Source: CAZFDT01 sp964518335 (GTDB taxonomy: Bacteria > Planctomycetota > Phycisphaerae > Phycisphaerales > Phycisphaeraceae). From it: a DNA stretch of 37,741 nucleotides. Positions 16,967 through 24,141 of the stretch are shown here, one piece after another. The notes under the pieces are model-generated. The model saw nothing but the letters and a program-made list of their open reading frames with translations. It ran no database searches and had not been told where the DNA came from. The first letter of the stretch is position 1. Each line of letters starts with the position of its first letter. The stretch lies in NCBI GenBank assembly GCA_964518335.1, contig CAZFDT010000048.1:1-37741 (forward strand), written 5' to 3'. The position numbers and the translations under genes were made by a program.

Positions 16967-17936
16967 TCAGATTCAGCTCGTCCTGCATCTCGCCAGTGAG
17001 ATCGAGCCGCTGGGCATCAACCGCCTGGTCAACATGCTCGGGGGTTCTCGCACCGATCAGCACGCTGGTGATGGTCGGTCGCCGCATCACCCACGCCAAG
17101 GCAAGGCGAACCGCAGGCACGTTCCACTTCTTCGCGCAGGCGTTCAGCGCCTCGACCACCCTGAATGCACGATCATTGAAGTAGATGCGCTGGTGGCCCG
17201 GCTTGATATCAAAGCGCGTGCCTGCAGGCACCGCAGACTCGGGGCGATACTTGCCCGTGAGGAAACCGGCGCCCAGCGGACTGTATGAAATCACCCCCAC
17301 CTCGCATCGCTCGCAACAAGGTAGCAGATCCATTTCGATCTCGCGGCAGACCAGACTGTAGCGCGGCTGGATCGAAACCAACTGCTGCTGTTCGCACGTT
17401 CGCTGGTAGACCAAGCATTGCACGAGTTGCTCGGCCGTGAAGTTGCTGCAGCCGATCGCCCGGACCTTGCCCTGCTTGACAAGCGCATCCAGCGCTTCAA
17501 GTGTCTCATCCAGTGGCGTAACCTCGTCCCAACTGTGCAATTGCAGCAAATCGATGCGATCGATCTTAAGCCGCTTGAGACTCTGCTCGGTCGACGCCAG
17601 CAAGTGCCCGCGCGTCAGCGGCAGATGGACCTTTGTGGCGACGACAACTGACTCTCGGTGTCCCCGCGCCGTGAGCCACTGCCCGACGATCTGTTCTGAC
17701 GCGCCCTCCCCGTACACCTCCGCAGTGTCAAACAGGTTGACGCCATGCTCAAACGCACGATCCATCACGCGGAACGATGTGTCGGCGTCAATTTCCCGCC
17801 CGAACGTCACGCAGCCGAGGCCAATCGATGAAACGAGTATTCCGGACGTCCCCAGCAGCCGATGTTCGACAGCACGCGCCGCCGGTCGCGACGGCTTGCA
17901 ATTGCTGGAGGTGAGTGATTCGCGTGACGTTACCAT
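16893..17936 (-). CDS. Aldo/keto reductase (AKR-2)
   Basis: 347 residues. Complete AKR tetrad: NLFDTAEVYGEGASE (Asp, Tyr), VVVATKVHLP (Lys), IDLLQLHSWDE (His). It also has GCSNF, SYSPLGAGFLTGKYR and VLIGARTPEHVDQA for NADP binding. About 30 extra residues before EHRLLGTSGI have no clear function. It follows the HpcH/HpaI aldolase gene by 2 nt and is surely co-transcribed with it from the divergent promoter region at 18771-18833. Its last 74 bp overlap the opposite-strand AKR-1 gene; the C-terminal tail after NLISFRCVDPEEAD is low in structure. It is probably a sugar or aldehyde oxidoreductase, for example handling the aldehyde released by the aldolase (inference). Confidence 0.87.
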   Translation of the reverse strand: MVTSRESLTSSNCKPSRPAARAVEHRLLGTSGILVSSIGLGCVTFGREIDADTSFRVMDRAFEHGVNLFDTAEVYGEGASEQIVGQWLTARGHRESVVVATKVHLPLTRGHLLASTEQSLKRLKIDRIDLLQLHSWDEVTPLDETLEALDALVKQGKVRAIGCSNFTAEQLVQCLVYQRTCEQQQLVSIQPRYSLVCREIEMDLLPCCERCEVGVISYSPLGAGFLTGKYRPESAVPAGTRFDIKPGHQRIYFNDRAFRVVEALNACAKKWNVPAVRLALAWVMRRPTITSVLIGARTPEHVDQAVDAQRLDLTGEMQDELNLISFRCVDPEEADPASDQASPVPPS

Positions 17937-17938
17937 GG

Positions 17939-18733
17939 CTACGCTCGACCGAACGGCACACCGATCTTCTTCATCTGTTCGATGACGCTTCGCGCGGCGT
18001 CATTGAGCGCGCGCGTATCGGAACCTGCGGCGAGGAACAGAGCGCCGCGACTAAGGAGTTGCCTGGCGTGGTCGCCATCCTGCACAAAGCCGCCCCACCC
18101 CAGACCGTTGGCGTTCGCCGCAGCCACTGTTCGGTCGACTGCCGATCGGAGCTTAGGGTGATTGGGATCCAGCGGCACGTCCAACGCCAGTGCGAGGTCA
18201 CCCAACCCGATGAAAAGGATGTCCAAGCCCTTCACGGCCGCCATGGCATCGAGGTGCTCCAGGGCCTCGGGCGTCTCGATCTGCAGGATGATGATGACGT
18301 TGCGGTCGGCGTGACTCACGAACTGCTCGCGTGGCGATTGGCCGTAGTCGTTGGCAGCGGAGACGATGTCCAGTCCCCGCACGCCCAGCGGCGGGAACCG
18401 CAATGCCCGCGCCAGCGCCTTGACCTCTTCAACGGTGGTCGCGCGGGGATACATGATCCCGTCGGCGCCGGCGTCAAGCATGACCGCGGCATCGGCAAGC
18501 TGCCCGTTGGGCACCCGGACCACGGCATCCGTATCCGCAAGATGGGCCATCTGGATCAACCCGTACGCCGTCAGGGTGTCCGTGGGCAGGTGCTCGCGAT
18601 CGAGCCAGAGGCAGTCTATACCCGAGGTCCCCAGCAGGTGAGGCACCAACAACGAGGCCAGGTTGGACTTAAAGCAATGGACGGGTTTGCCTTGGTCCAG
18701 CCGTTCGCGCAGGAGTGAGTGACGAAGTGCCAT
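17939..18733 (-). CDS. HpcH/HpaI family (2-keto-3-deoxy acid) aldolase, copy 1
   Basis: 264 residues. The ATG at 18733 follows GGAAG and aligns with the start of the paralogue at 29376-30194; an earlier ATG at 18757 is less likely. It is a class II pyruvate aldolase of the HpcH/HpaI, GarL and RhmA type: CLWLDREH (His48), VVRVPNG (Arg73), LQIETPEA (metal ligand Glu153), LFIGLGDLAL (metal ligand Asp179). It splits a 2-keto-3-deoxy sugar acid or a related 4-hydroxy-2-oxo acid into pyruvate and an aldehyde in the cytoplasm. RhmA-like members act on 2-keto-3-deoxy-rhamnonate, giving lactaldehyde, which would fit a rhamnose- or fucose-containing polymer, but specificity cannot be read here. It is first in the operon with AKR-2. 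Confidence 0.88.
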   Translation of the reverse strand: MALRHSLLRERLDQGKPVHCFKSNLASLLVPHLLGTSGIDCLWLDREHLPTDTLTAYGLIQMAHLADTDAVVRVPNGQLADAAVMLDAGADGIMYPRATTVEEVKALARALRFPPLGVRGLDIVSAANDYGQSPREQFVSHADRNVIIILQIETPEALEHLDAMAAVKGLDILFIGLGDLALALDVPLDPNHPKLRSAVDRTVAAANANGLGWGGFVQDGDHARQLLSRGALFLAAGSDTRALNDAARSVIEQMKKIGVPFGRA

Positions 18734-18770
18734 CGCGTCGCTTCCAGCCGTGCCCATCCGAGTGCCTTAC

Positions 18771-18833
18771 TGCTATAAGCAATTAGACTTGCTTGTAGCA
18801 GAAATGGCGTTACAATACAAGTGCTTATTGCTA
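18771..18833. promoter_or_regulatory. Divergent control region with three operators
   Basis: Between the aldolase (-) and the fusion gene (+) lie TGCTATAAGCA (18771-18781), TGCTTGTAGCA (18790-18800) and a half-matching TGCTTATTGCT (18822-18832). The first two centres are 19 nt apart. Plus-strand promoter: TTGCTT (18789-18794), 16 nt, TACAAT (18811-18816). Minus-strand promoter: TTGTAT (plus 18815-18820), 17 nt, TACAAG (plus 18792-18797). The middle operator covers the plus -35 and the minus -10, so one bound repressor could shut both directions. Confidence 0.65.
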
Positions 18834-18861
18834 TTTCGCCGCCATACTCGATGGATACCGC

Positions 18862-20733
18862 ATGTACTTCTGCCTGAGCCCTTCGAAAGTTCACATTCGC
18901 GAGCCCTGGTCCCGTTGCATCGCCCTGGCGAAAGCAGCAGGGTTCGCCGCGGTCGATTTCCCCATCGATCCTGTCGTGCCGTCCGACCAGTACCGAAGCG
19001 TGCTAGCCGAGCACAACATGCGCTTCGGCACGCTCATGGTCGATACCCGGATCTGGCGGCAGTCCGATGAAGACGCCTTCAAGGCGTCGCTGCCCAGTCT
19101 CAGGAAGCAGATCAGAACACTCGTCGCGCTTCAGTCAACCTGTGCCGCGACATGGGTCCTGCCCTACTCGGATGAACTGCGCTATGCCGAGAACTTTGAC
19201 TGGCATGTCAAGCGCCTCGGGACCGTCGCCAAACTCCTCCACGAGCATGGCTGCACGCTGTCGCTGGAGTTTGTCGGACCCAAGTCATTCCGCGAAGGGC
19301 ATCGCTACAGCTTCGTACACACGCTTGAACAAATCCTTGATCTCTGCGAGGCGATCGGACCCAACGCTAATGTGTTGCTGGACAGTTGGCACTGGCATGC
19401 GTCTCTGGGAACAATCGGTGACTTGCACGCGTTGTCGGCAGATCAAGTCGGTCTGGTTCACGTCAACGACGCGCCCGCAGGCGTGCCCGTTGACCAGCTT
19501 CAGGACAACGATCGGCGCCTGCCGGGAACAACAGGCGTGATCGACATCGGGTGCTTCATGGCGGCGCTCAGGCGGATCGACTATGCCGGTGCCTTGGTGG
19601 CTGAACCGTTCGACACATCCCTGATGGAACTGGCGCCTGAAGAAGCGGCCAAACGGACAGTCGATTCTCTGGAGCGAATCGGACACGTCGAGCCGCACCC
19701 GCGCCTGCCGGCGACGATGCGCGTTATCGCCACAGGCAACCGTGCCGTGCGAATCGTCGAGCAGCCGACGCCCACGCCCGTCGGTAATCAGGTCATCGTA
19801 CGGCTGCATGCGACGATGCTCTGCGGCTCCAACATGCACCAGTATTTTGGTGAGCGTGAGAAGGTCAACGGCGGCCACGAAGGCGCCGGCGAGGTCATCG
19901 CGGTCGCGCACGCCAATCGCCTGAAGGTCGGTGACCGCGTTGCGCTGGCGCCAACCAATGCGTGCGGGAACTGTCGCTACTGCCGGCGTGGCGACACGAT
20001 TCTCTGCCGCAACCGTCCCCGATTTGACGGCAATTTCGCCGAATTCACGCGCGTCTCCGAGGCCATGTGCATCCCGCTACCTGACGACATTTCGTATGAG
20101 CACGGGGCCTTGCTCGGCTGTGGGCTAGGGCCTCCCTATGGGGCGCTTCGGACCTTGGGCGTGCGCGGGTTTGACACCCTGGTGGTCACGGGATTAGGCC
20201 CCGTCGGTCTGGGTGTGTGCGCCCTGGCGAAATTCCTGGGCGCGCGGGTTCTCGCTGTCGATCCCGAGCCGTACCGCCGGCAGGTGGCCCAGTCGCTTGG
20301 CGTCGATTTCGCCTTTGACAGCAGTGCCGACGGGTTTCTCGCATCGCTGCGCGCCTCGCTGCCGGAGTACGGCTTGCGCTTCGGGATCGATTGTTCGGGC
20401 AACGGCGAGGCTCAGCGGATGCATCTGGATCTTGCCGCGCCCGGTGCCCGAATCGCGTTCGTCGGAGAAAACAAGACCACAATCCCGTTGTCGCCAAGTC
20501 ACGACTGCATACGCAAGAACATCTCGATCTTCGGCATCTGGCACATGAACATGAATGATGCTGAAGACCTGATCGAGTTCCTCCGTCGCCGGCCCGACCA
20601 GGCCGACCGGTTGTTGACGCACCGTTTCCCGATCTCGCAGGCACAGCAGGCGTTTGATGTGTTCGCCTCGCGACAAGCCGTCAAAGTCGTGGTCCAGCCC
20701 GTTGAGTCACGAACGACGGTGTCTGCGGGCTGA
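18862..20733 (+). CDS. Fusion: xylose-isomerase-like TIM barrel + zinc-dependent MDR dehydrogenase
   Basis: 623 residues in one uninterrupted frame. Residues 1-275 form a sugar-phosphate isomerase/epimerase (AP_endonuc_2-type) barrel: SLEFVGP, VLLDSWHWHA, LVHVNDAP and ALVAEPFD carry the metal-binding Glu, Asp and His set. Residues 286-623 are a complete zinc alcohol dehydrogenase: catalytic CGSNMH (Cys321) and GGHEGAG (His339, Glu340), structural zinc Cys368, Cys371, Cys374 and Cys382, and the Rossmann motif GLGPVGLG (444-451). Met286 (19717) has no ribosome site, so a separate dehydrogenase gene is unlikely. The fusion may couple isomerisation or epimerisation of a sugar to its oxidation (inference). 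It is first in the operon with AKR-3 and controlled from the operators at 18771-18833. Confidence 0.85.
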   Translation: MYFCLSPSKVHIREPWSRCIALAKAAGFAAVDFPIDPVVPSDQYRSVLAEHNMRFGTLMVDTRIWRQSDEDAFKASLPSLRKQIRTLVALQSTCAATWVLPYSDELRYAENFDWHVKRLGTVAKLLHEHGCTLSLEFVGPKSFREGHRYSFVHTLEQILDLCEAIGPNANVLLDSWHWHASLGTIGDLHALSADQVGLVHVNDAPAGVPVDQLQDNDRRLPGTTGVIDIGCFMAALRRIDYAGALVAEPFDTSLMELAPEEAAKRTVDSLERIGHVEPHPRLPATMRVIATGNRAVRIVEQPTPTPVGNQVIVRLHATMLCGSNMHQYFGEREKVNGGHEGAGEVIAVAHANRLKVGDRVALAPTNACGNCRYCRRGDTILCRNRPRFDGNFAEFTRVSEAMCIPLPDDISYEHGALLGCGLGPPYGALRTLGVRGFDTLVVTGLGPVGLGVCALAKFLGARVLAVDPEPYRRQVAQSLGVDFAFDSSADGFLASLRASLPEYGLRFGIDCSGNGEAQRMHLDLAAPGARIAFVGENKTTIPLSPSHDCIRKNISIFGIWHMNMNDAEDLIEFLRRRPDQADRLLTHRFPISQAQQAFDVFASRQAVKVVVQPVESRTTVSAG

Positions 20734-20776
20734 GAGGACCGCCGATGCGGCATATCGTCCCCCCGAGTTCAACACC

Positions 20777-21772
20777 ATGGAATACGTACGCTTCGGCAAC
20801 ACCGGGATGCAGGTGTCGCGCTTCGCGCTGGGCGCGATGCTGATCGGCCGGAAGATGGACCTGAAACAATCAGGCAAGGTGCTTGACGACGCGATGGACG
20901 CCGGCGTCAACTTCATCGACACTGCGGAAAGCTACGGCGACAGCGAGCAGTTTCTTGGGCAATTGCTCAAAGACAGGCGCGAGCGCGTCTACCTCGCGAC
21001 GAAGTTGCACCGAATGCGGGCCCGTGACGGCAAGACCGGACGAAACAGCCGGGCAAATATCGCGTTCTGCCTCGAACAGAGTCTGCGACGACTACAAACC
21101 GATCATCTCGATCTTTACCAATTGCACCATCCAGATCAATCCACGCCTCTACAGGAAACCATGAGCGCGCTCGATCAGGCAGTCCGGCAGGGCAAGGTGC
21201 GATACGTCGGCGTTTCCAACCACTTCGCGTGGCAGATGGCGTGGATGCTCGGCGAATCGCGCGCTCACCATTGGGAACCGATCGTCTCCGTTCAGTCAGC
21301 GTATAGTTTATTTGATCGAACCGTGGAGCCGGAAATCGCGCCATTCTGCAGTTGCTTCAACATCGCGATGATGGTTTACAGCCCGTTGTGCGGCGGCGTG
21401 CTGACGGGTAAGTATCAGCGTGACCAGTCGCCGCCAGATGGCTCGCGCGCTCAGCGCGATTGGGTGAGTCAGGGCCACCTGGCGGACTCGAGAACCTTTG
21501 ACGTGCTCGATCAATTGCAAGCGGTGGCGGTCGGTCTGAACCTGAGCATCGCCCAGTTGGCTGTCCTCTGGCTGAAGGCCAAGCCGTACGCCACGACGCT
21601 GCTTCTGGGCGGCAGCCGGCCGGAACACTATCGGCCGCTTTATGAGGTGGCGGATCGGTCGCTGCCCGTCGAAACGGTGACGGCATTGGACGAATTGACC
21701 AAGTCGTGGCGTTACCGAGCGCCAATCAACGCGGTGGATGAGCCCGGCCCACCGCAAGGCCTGCAGTGGTAG
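20777..21772 (+). CDS. Aldo/keto reductase (AKR-3)
   Basis: 331 residues from the ATG at 20777, where MEYVRFGNTGMQVSR gives the normal family N-terminus; the frame extends to 20654 but that part overlaps the fusion gene. The catalytic set is intact: NFIDTAESYGDSE (Asp, Tyr), VYLATKLHR (Lys), LYQLHHPD (His). It also has GVSNH, YSPLCGGVLTGKYQ and LLLGGSRPEHY. The ribosome site is weak (GAG only). It lies 43 nt after the fusion gene and is likely co-transcribed. It belongs to the general aldo/keto reductase branch that includes L-fucose and D-threo-aldose dehydrogenases and YajO-like reductases; the substrate is unknown. It is convergent with M19-2, with 20 nt between them. Confidence 0.86.
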   Translation: MEYVRFGNTGMQVSRFALGAMLIGRKMDLKQSGKVLDDAMDAGVNFIDTAESYGDSEQFLGQLLKDRRERVYLATKLHRMRARDGKTGRNSRANIAFCLEQSLRRLQTDHLDLYQLHHPDQSTPLQETMSALDQAVRQGKVRYVGVSNHFAWQMAWMLGESRAHHWEPIVSVQSAYSLFDRTVEPEIAPFCSCFNIAMMVYSPLCGGVLTGKYQRDQSPPDGSRAQRDWVSQGHLADSRTFDVLDQLQAVAVGLNLSIAQLAVLWLKAKPYATTLLLGGSRPEHYRPLYEVADRSLPVETVTALDELTKSWRYRAPINAVDEPGPPQGLQW

Positions 21773-21792
21773 GGCGCGAAGTCACGACAAGG

Positions 21793-22956
21793 CTACTTCG
21801 GCAGGTTCTCACGGAAAAACCGGAACAGATTGGCGCCCATGACCTTGTCGAGCTCGCGCTGGCGGTAGCCGCGATTACTCAGTCCCCGGCCGATGTTCCA
21901 CACCTTTTCGGCCGTCTCCACGCCTTCACAGGTGGACGATAGCATGTAGTCGGCGCCGATGCACACGTGGTCGATTCCGGCCAACTCGATCATCCGCTCA
22001 ATATGATCCAGCAGGATGTCCATCGTGGCCTGTGGCTGGGCCGAGTGCTCGGCACGTAGATCATTGAGTTCTCTGGACCAGCGCAGCGGGTCGGTCCGGT
22101 ACGCCATGAACGCGTAGGGATCATCCAGACCGCGCGTCTCTTTTTCAAAGAGTTCGATTCGCTTCCGCGAGAAGATCTGATTGCGGCCGATCTGATTCTT
22201 GTCACGCAGCGACGTCAGCATCCACGAGGCGAAATGGATGCCGACGAATCCGCCGGTCTTGGCGATCTCGCGGATGTGTGCATCCGTTCGATTGCGGCGC
22301 TCGTTGCAGAGTGATCGGCAGGTGGTGTGGGAGTCGATTACCGGCTGCCGTGCCATTCGCAGCACCTGTGAGGTTGTCTTATCGTTGGCATGGGTGACGT
22401 CGACGATCATGCCGACTCGCTCCATCTCACGGACAAGGACTTTTCCAAGGGGCGTCAGCCCGATCTCGGGGTGCTTATACTCGCCGCCGTACTCGACGCT
22501 TCGGATGAACGGGTGAATGCTGCGCACACCTAGCCGCCAGTAATTGCGCAGGATCTGCATCGAACCATTAGTGGACGCACCGGTGAGATGCAGGATGATG
22601 CCGAGTTTGTCAGCGCGGACGGCGCGATCGAGATCGCTTCGTGTGCGGATCAGTTCGCAGCGTGGATGGGTTTCAATGGCGACGAGCAGCCCGTCGAGGC
22701 AACGCATCATATACTCGACGTCCATCGCCCCCGGGAATCGTTCGGGCTCGTTCTGGCCATGCGAGAGAACCACCAACCGCACGCCGCCCTTGAGCATCAT
22801 CGACACTTGGGATTGGGACCATCGCGACACGGGCTTCTTGCTGTGAAAGAACAGATTTGCCGACACTGTCCCGTCTTCGCTGTGACGGATGTCCGGGTTG
22901 ATGTACGAGAGACCCACCGGTTGTTTCGTCGCAAGTGTCGGTTGATTTCGGGCCAT
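21793..22956 (-). CDS. M19 (membrane/renal dipeptidase-like) family protein, second copy
   Basis: 387 residues. The start at 22956 follows GGAG. It is clearly a paralogue of the protein at 10653-11846 along its whole length (GLSYINP, LKGGVRLVVLSHGQNEPERF, VEYMMRCLDG, RRNRTD, IDHVCIGADYM). His189 (DVTHAND), His210 (VIDSHTT) and the Asp of GADYM match M19. The N-terminal HxD pair is not visible and the bridging Glu is replaced (LHLTG, Thr125), as in the first copy. No signal peptide is seen. It is transcribed alone, with an operator-like site (23014-23024) upstream, so it may respond to the same regulator. The function is probably not simple dipeptide cleavage; a hydrolase for a modified sugar or amide is a guess. 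Confidence 0.8.
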   Translation of the reverse strand: MARNQPTLATKQPVGLSYINPDIRHSEDGTVSANLFFHSKKPVSRWSQSQVSMMLKGGVRLVVLSHGQNEPERFPGAMDVEYMMRCLDGLLVAIETHPRCELIRTRSDLDRAVRADKLGIILHLTGASTNGSMQILRNYWRLGVRSIHPFIRSVEYGGEYKHPEIGLTPLGKVLVREMERVGMIVDVTHANDKTTSQVLRMARQPVIDSHTTCRSLCNERRNRTDAHIREIAKTGGFVGIHFASWMLTSLRDKNQIGRNQIFSRKRIELFEKETRGLDDPYAFMAYRTDPLRWSRELNDLRAEHSAQPQATMDILLDHIERMIELAGIDHVCIGADYMLSSTCEGVETAEKVWNIGRGLSNRGYRQRELDKVMGANLFRFFRENLPK

Positions 22957-23013
22957 CGCGAATGACTCCGGAAGGTGATTGGATCAGATCGCCTAGCCGC
23001 CGGCGCTACCGAC

Positions 23014-23024
23014 AGCTACAAGCA
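23014..23024. promoter_or_regulatory. Operator-like site AGCTACAAGCA upstream of M19-2
   Basis: Ten of eleven positions match the reverse complement of the strong site at 18790-18800. It lies 58 nt upstream of the M19-2 start codon. No convincing -35/-10 pair was found on the minus strand, so the call rests on the motif and position. Confidence 0.4.
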
Positions 23025-23118
23025 GTGTATCCAACTGGGGCGAATGAAGCCAGCTGGCAGTGCCACGCATCGGGCGTAAATGTCGCGATTTACATCCCGA
23101 CTCACGCCACCGACCACT

Positions 23119-23146
23119 TTGCTGTTCAGCTGCTATAAGCTATTAT
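23119..23146 (+). promoter_or_regulatory. Promoter and operator of the transporter operon
   Basis: TTGCTG (23119-23124), 16 nt, TATTAT (23141-23146). The near-perfect operator TGCTATAAGCT fills 23131-23141, between the boxes and touching the -10. The first gene starts at 23194, behind GGAG at 23182-23185. A longer open frame beginning at 23080 would run through this promoter and is rejected. Confidence 0.6.
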
Positions 23147-23193
23147 GGCCGCTATGGGATTCTGATCGATCCGCTCCTGTTGGAGTGCCGCTC

Positions 23194-24126
23194 ATGTCAC
23201 GGACTAACCTGTCAGCCCCCGCTGTGTGCTGTACTGCGACGAGTCTGGGCATCGCCGTGTTGGTTGGCGCGGACGAGCAGACTGATGTCGCAGCGACGCT
23301 TGCCCAAGCCGTGGAGGCGATCGTCCGCCACGACTTCGATAGCGGCGACACGCTTTTTCGTTCTGTCGCGAGGCATGCGGAACAGGGATCTGAGACTTGG
23401 GCGCAGGCTGTTTTTGGGCAAGCGGTCTGCGCTCACCAGGCGTCGCCCGCCACGCGCGAGCGGGTCAATGAAGCGGCGCGTCTGTATGAGCTTCTGTTCA
23501 GCACGTCGCCAGACTCAAAGTATTCGGCAGCCGCCATGATCGCGTTGGCTCGACTGCATGAGTTGCTCGACTACAGCGGTGACGTCATCGATGACGAAGC
23601 GGCGCGGCGCCTTTACAAGGCGGTGCTCGACAATTGGCCAGATCATGAAATTGCGCATGAGGCGATGCTGCGACTCGCCGATTCTCATATTCGCGACTTT
23701 GAGAATGAAAGCTCGGTGGGGATGGGAGTCCAAATGCTTGAGCAATGGCTTGTTCAGCACCCCGACAACCCGCTTGCGTGGGTCTATTGTGAGTATCTGG
23801 GCGAGGTTCAAATGAGTCGCGGCAATCTCGAGCTGGCACTGTCGTACCTGCTACGTGCCGACGAGTTGGGACTCAACGCGGTCCGCGTGGGTTACATTTA
23901 CTGGCTGTTAGGCCAGCTTGGCGAGGAACTGGGTCGGATGGAGGTCGCCATCAAGTACTACCGCAAGCTCGTCATCGAATCGCCCCGTGGCGGCCGCTCG
24001 TACGATGCCTACCTCGCCCTGCAACGGATCCGCCGTGAACGGCCGGACCTCACTTTCGAGATCCCGGAAGTCCCGTTGTTCGTACCTCGCGCGAATCCAA
24101 ACGCAAGCAAGTCGAAATCGAACTAG
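23194..24126 (+). CDS. Secreted TPR-like repeat protein leading an ABC importer operon
   Basis: 310 residues from the ATG at 23194, supported by GGAG 8 nt upstream. The start gives a probable signal peptide ending near VGADEQ (residues 1-25). The rest is helical, with tetratricopeptide-like units, for example YSAAAMIALARLHELLDY, AARRLYKAVLDNWPDHEIAHEAMLRLADSH, LELALSYLLRADELG and MEVAIKYYRKLVIESP. TPR domains mediate protein contacts. Its place as first gene, 15 nt before the solute-binding protein, suggests a partner of the importer on the outer face of the membrane, perhaps organising the binding protein (inference). I know no standard role for a TPR protein in sugar ABC operons. The tail is Ser/Asn/Lys-rich. 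Confidence 0.75.
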   Translation: MSRTNLSAPAVCCTATSLGIAVLVGADEQTDVAATLAQAVEAIVRHDFDSGDTLFRSVARHAEQGSETWAQAVFGQAVCAHQASPATRERVNEAARLYELLFSTSPDSKYSAAAMIALARLHELLDYSGDVIDDEAARRLYKAVLDNWPDHEIAHEAMLRLADSHIRDFENESSVGMGVQMLEQWLVQHPDNPLAWVYCEYLGEVQMSRGNLELALSYLLRADELGLNAVRVGYIYWLLGQLGEELGRMEVAIKYYRKLVIESPRGGRSYDAYLALQRIRRERPDLTFEIPEVPLFVPRANPNASKSKSN

Positions 24127-24141
24127 GAAGGTGTGACGAAC

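Noticed and set aside
21777..21800. CGAAGT/ACTTCG inverted repeat as a terminator between AKR-3 and M19-2
   Set aside because: Six-base AT/GC-mixed stem, 12-nt loop and no T-tract; too weak to call.
22472..22480. TGCTTATAC resembling the operator
   Set aside because: Only one half-site, inside the M19-2 coding region; treated as chance.
23080..23193. Upstream extension of the TPR protein
   Set aside because: It passes through the promoter and operator at 23119-23146; the ATG at 23194 has GGAG and a signal peptide.
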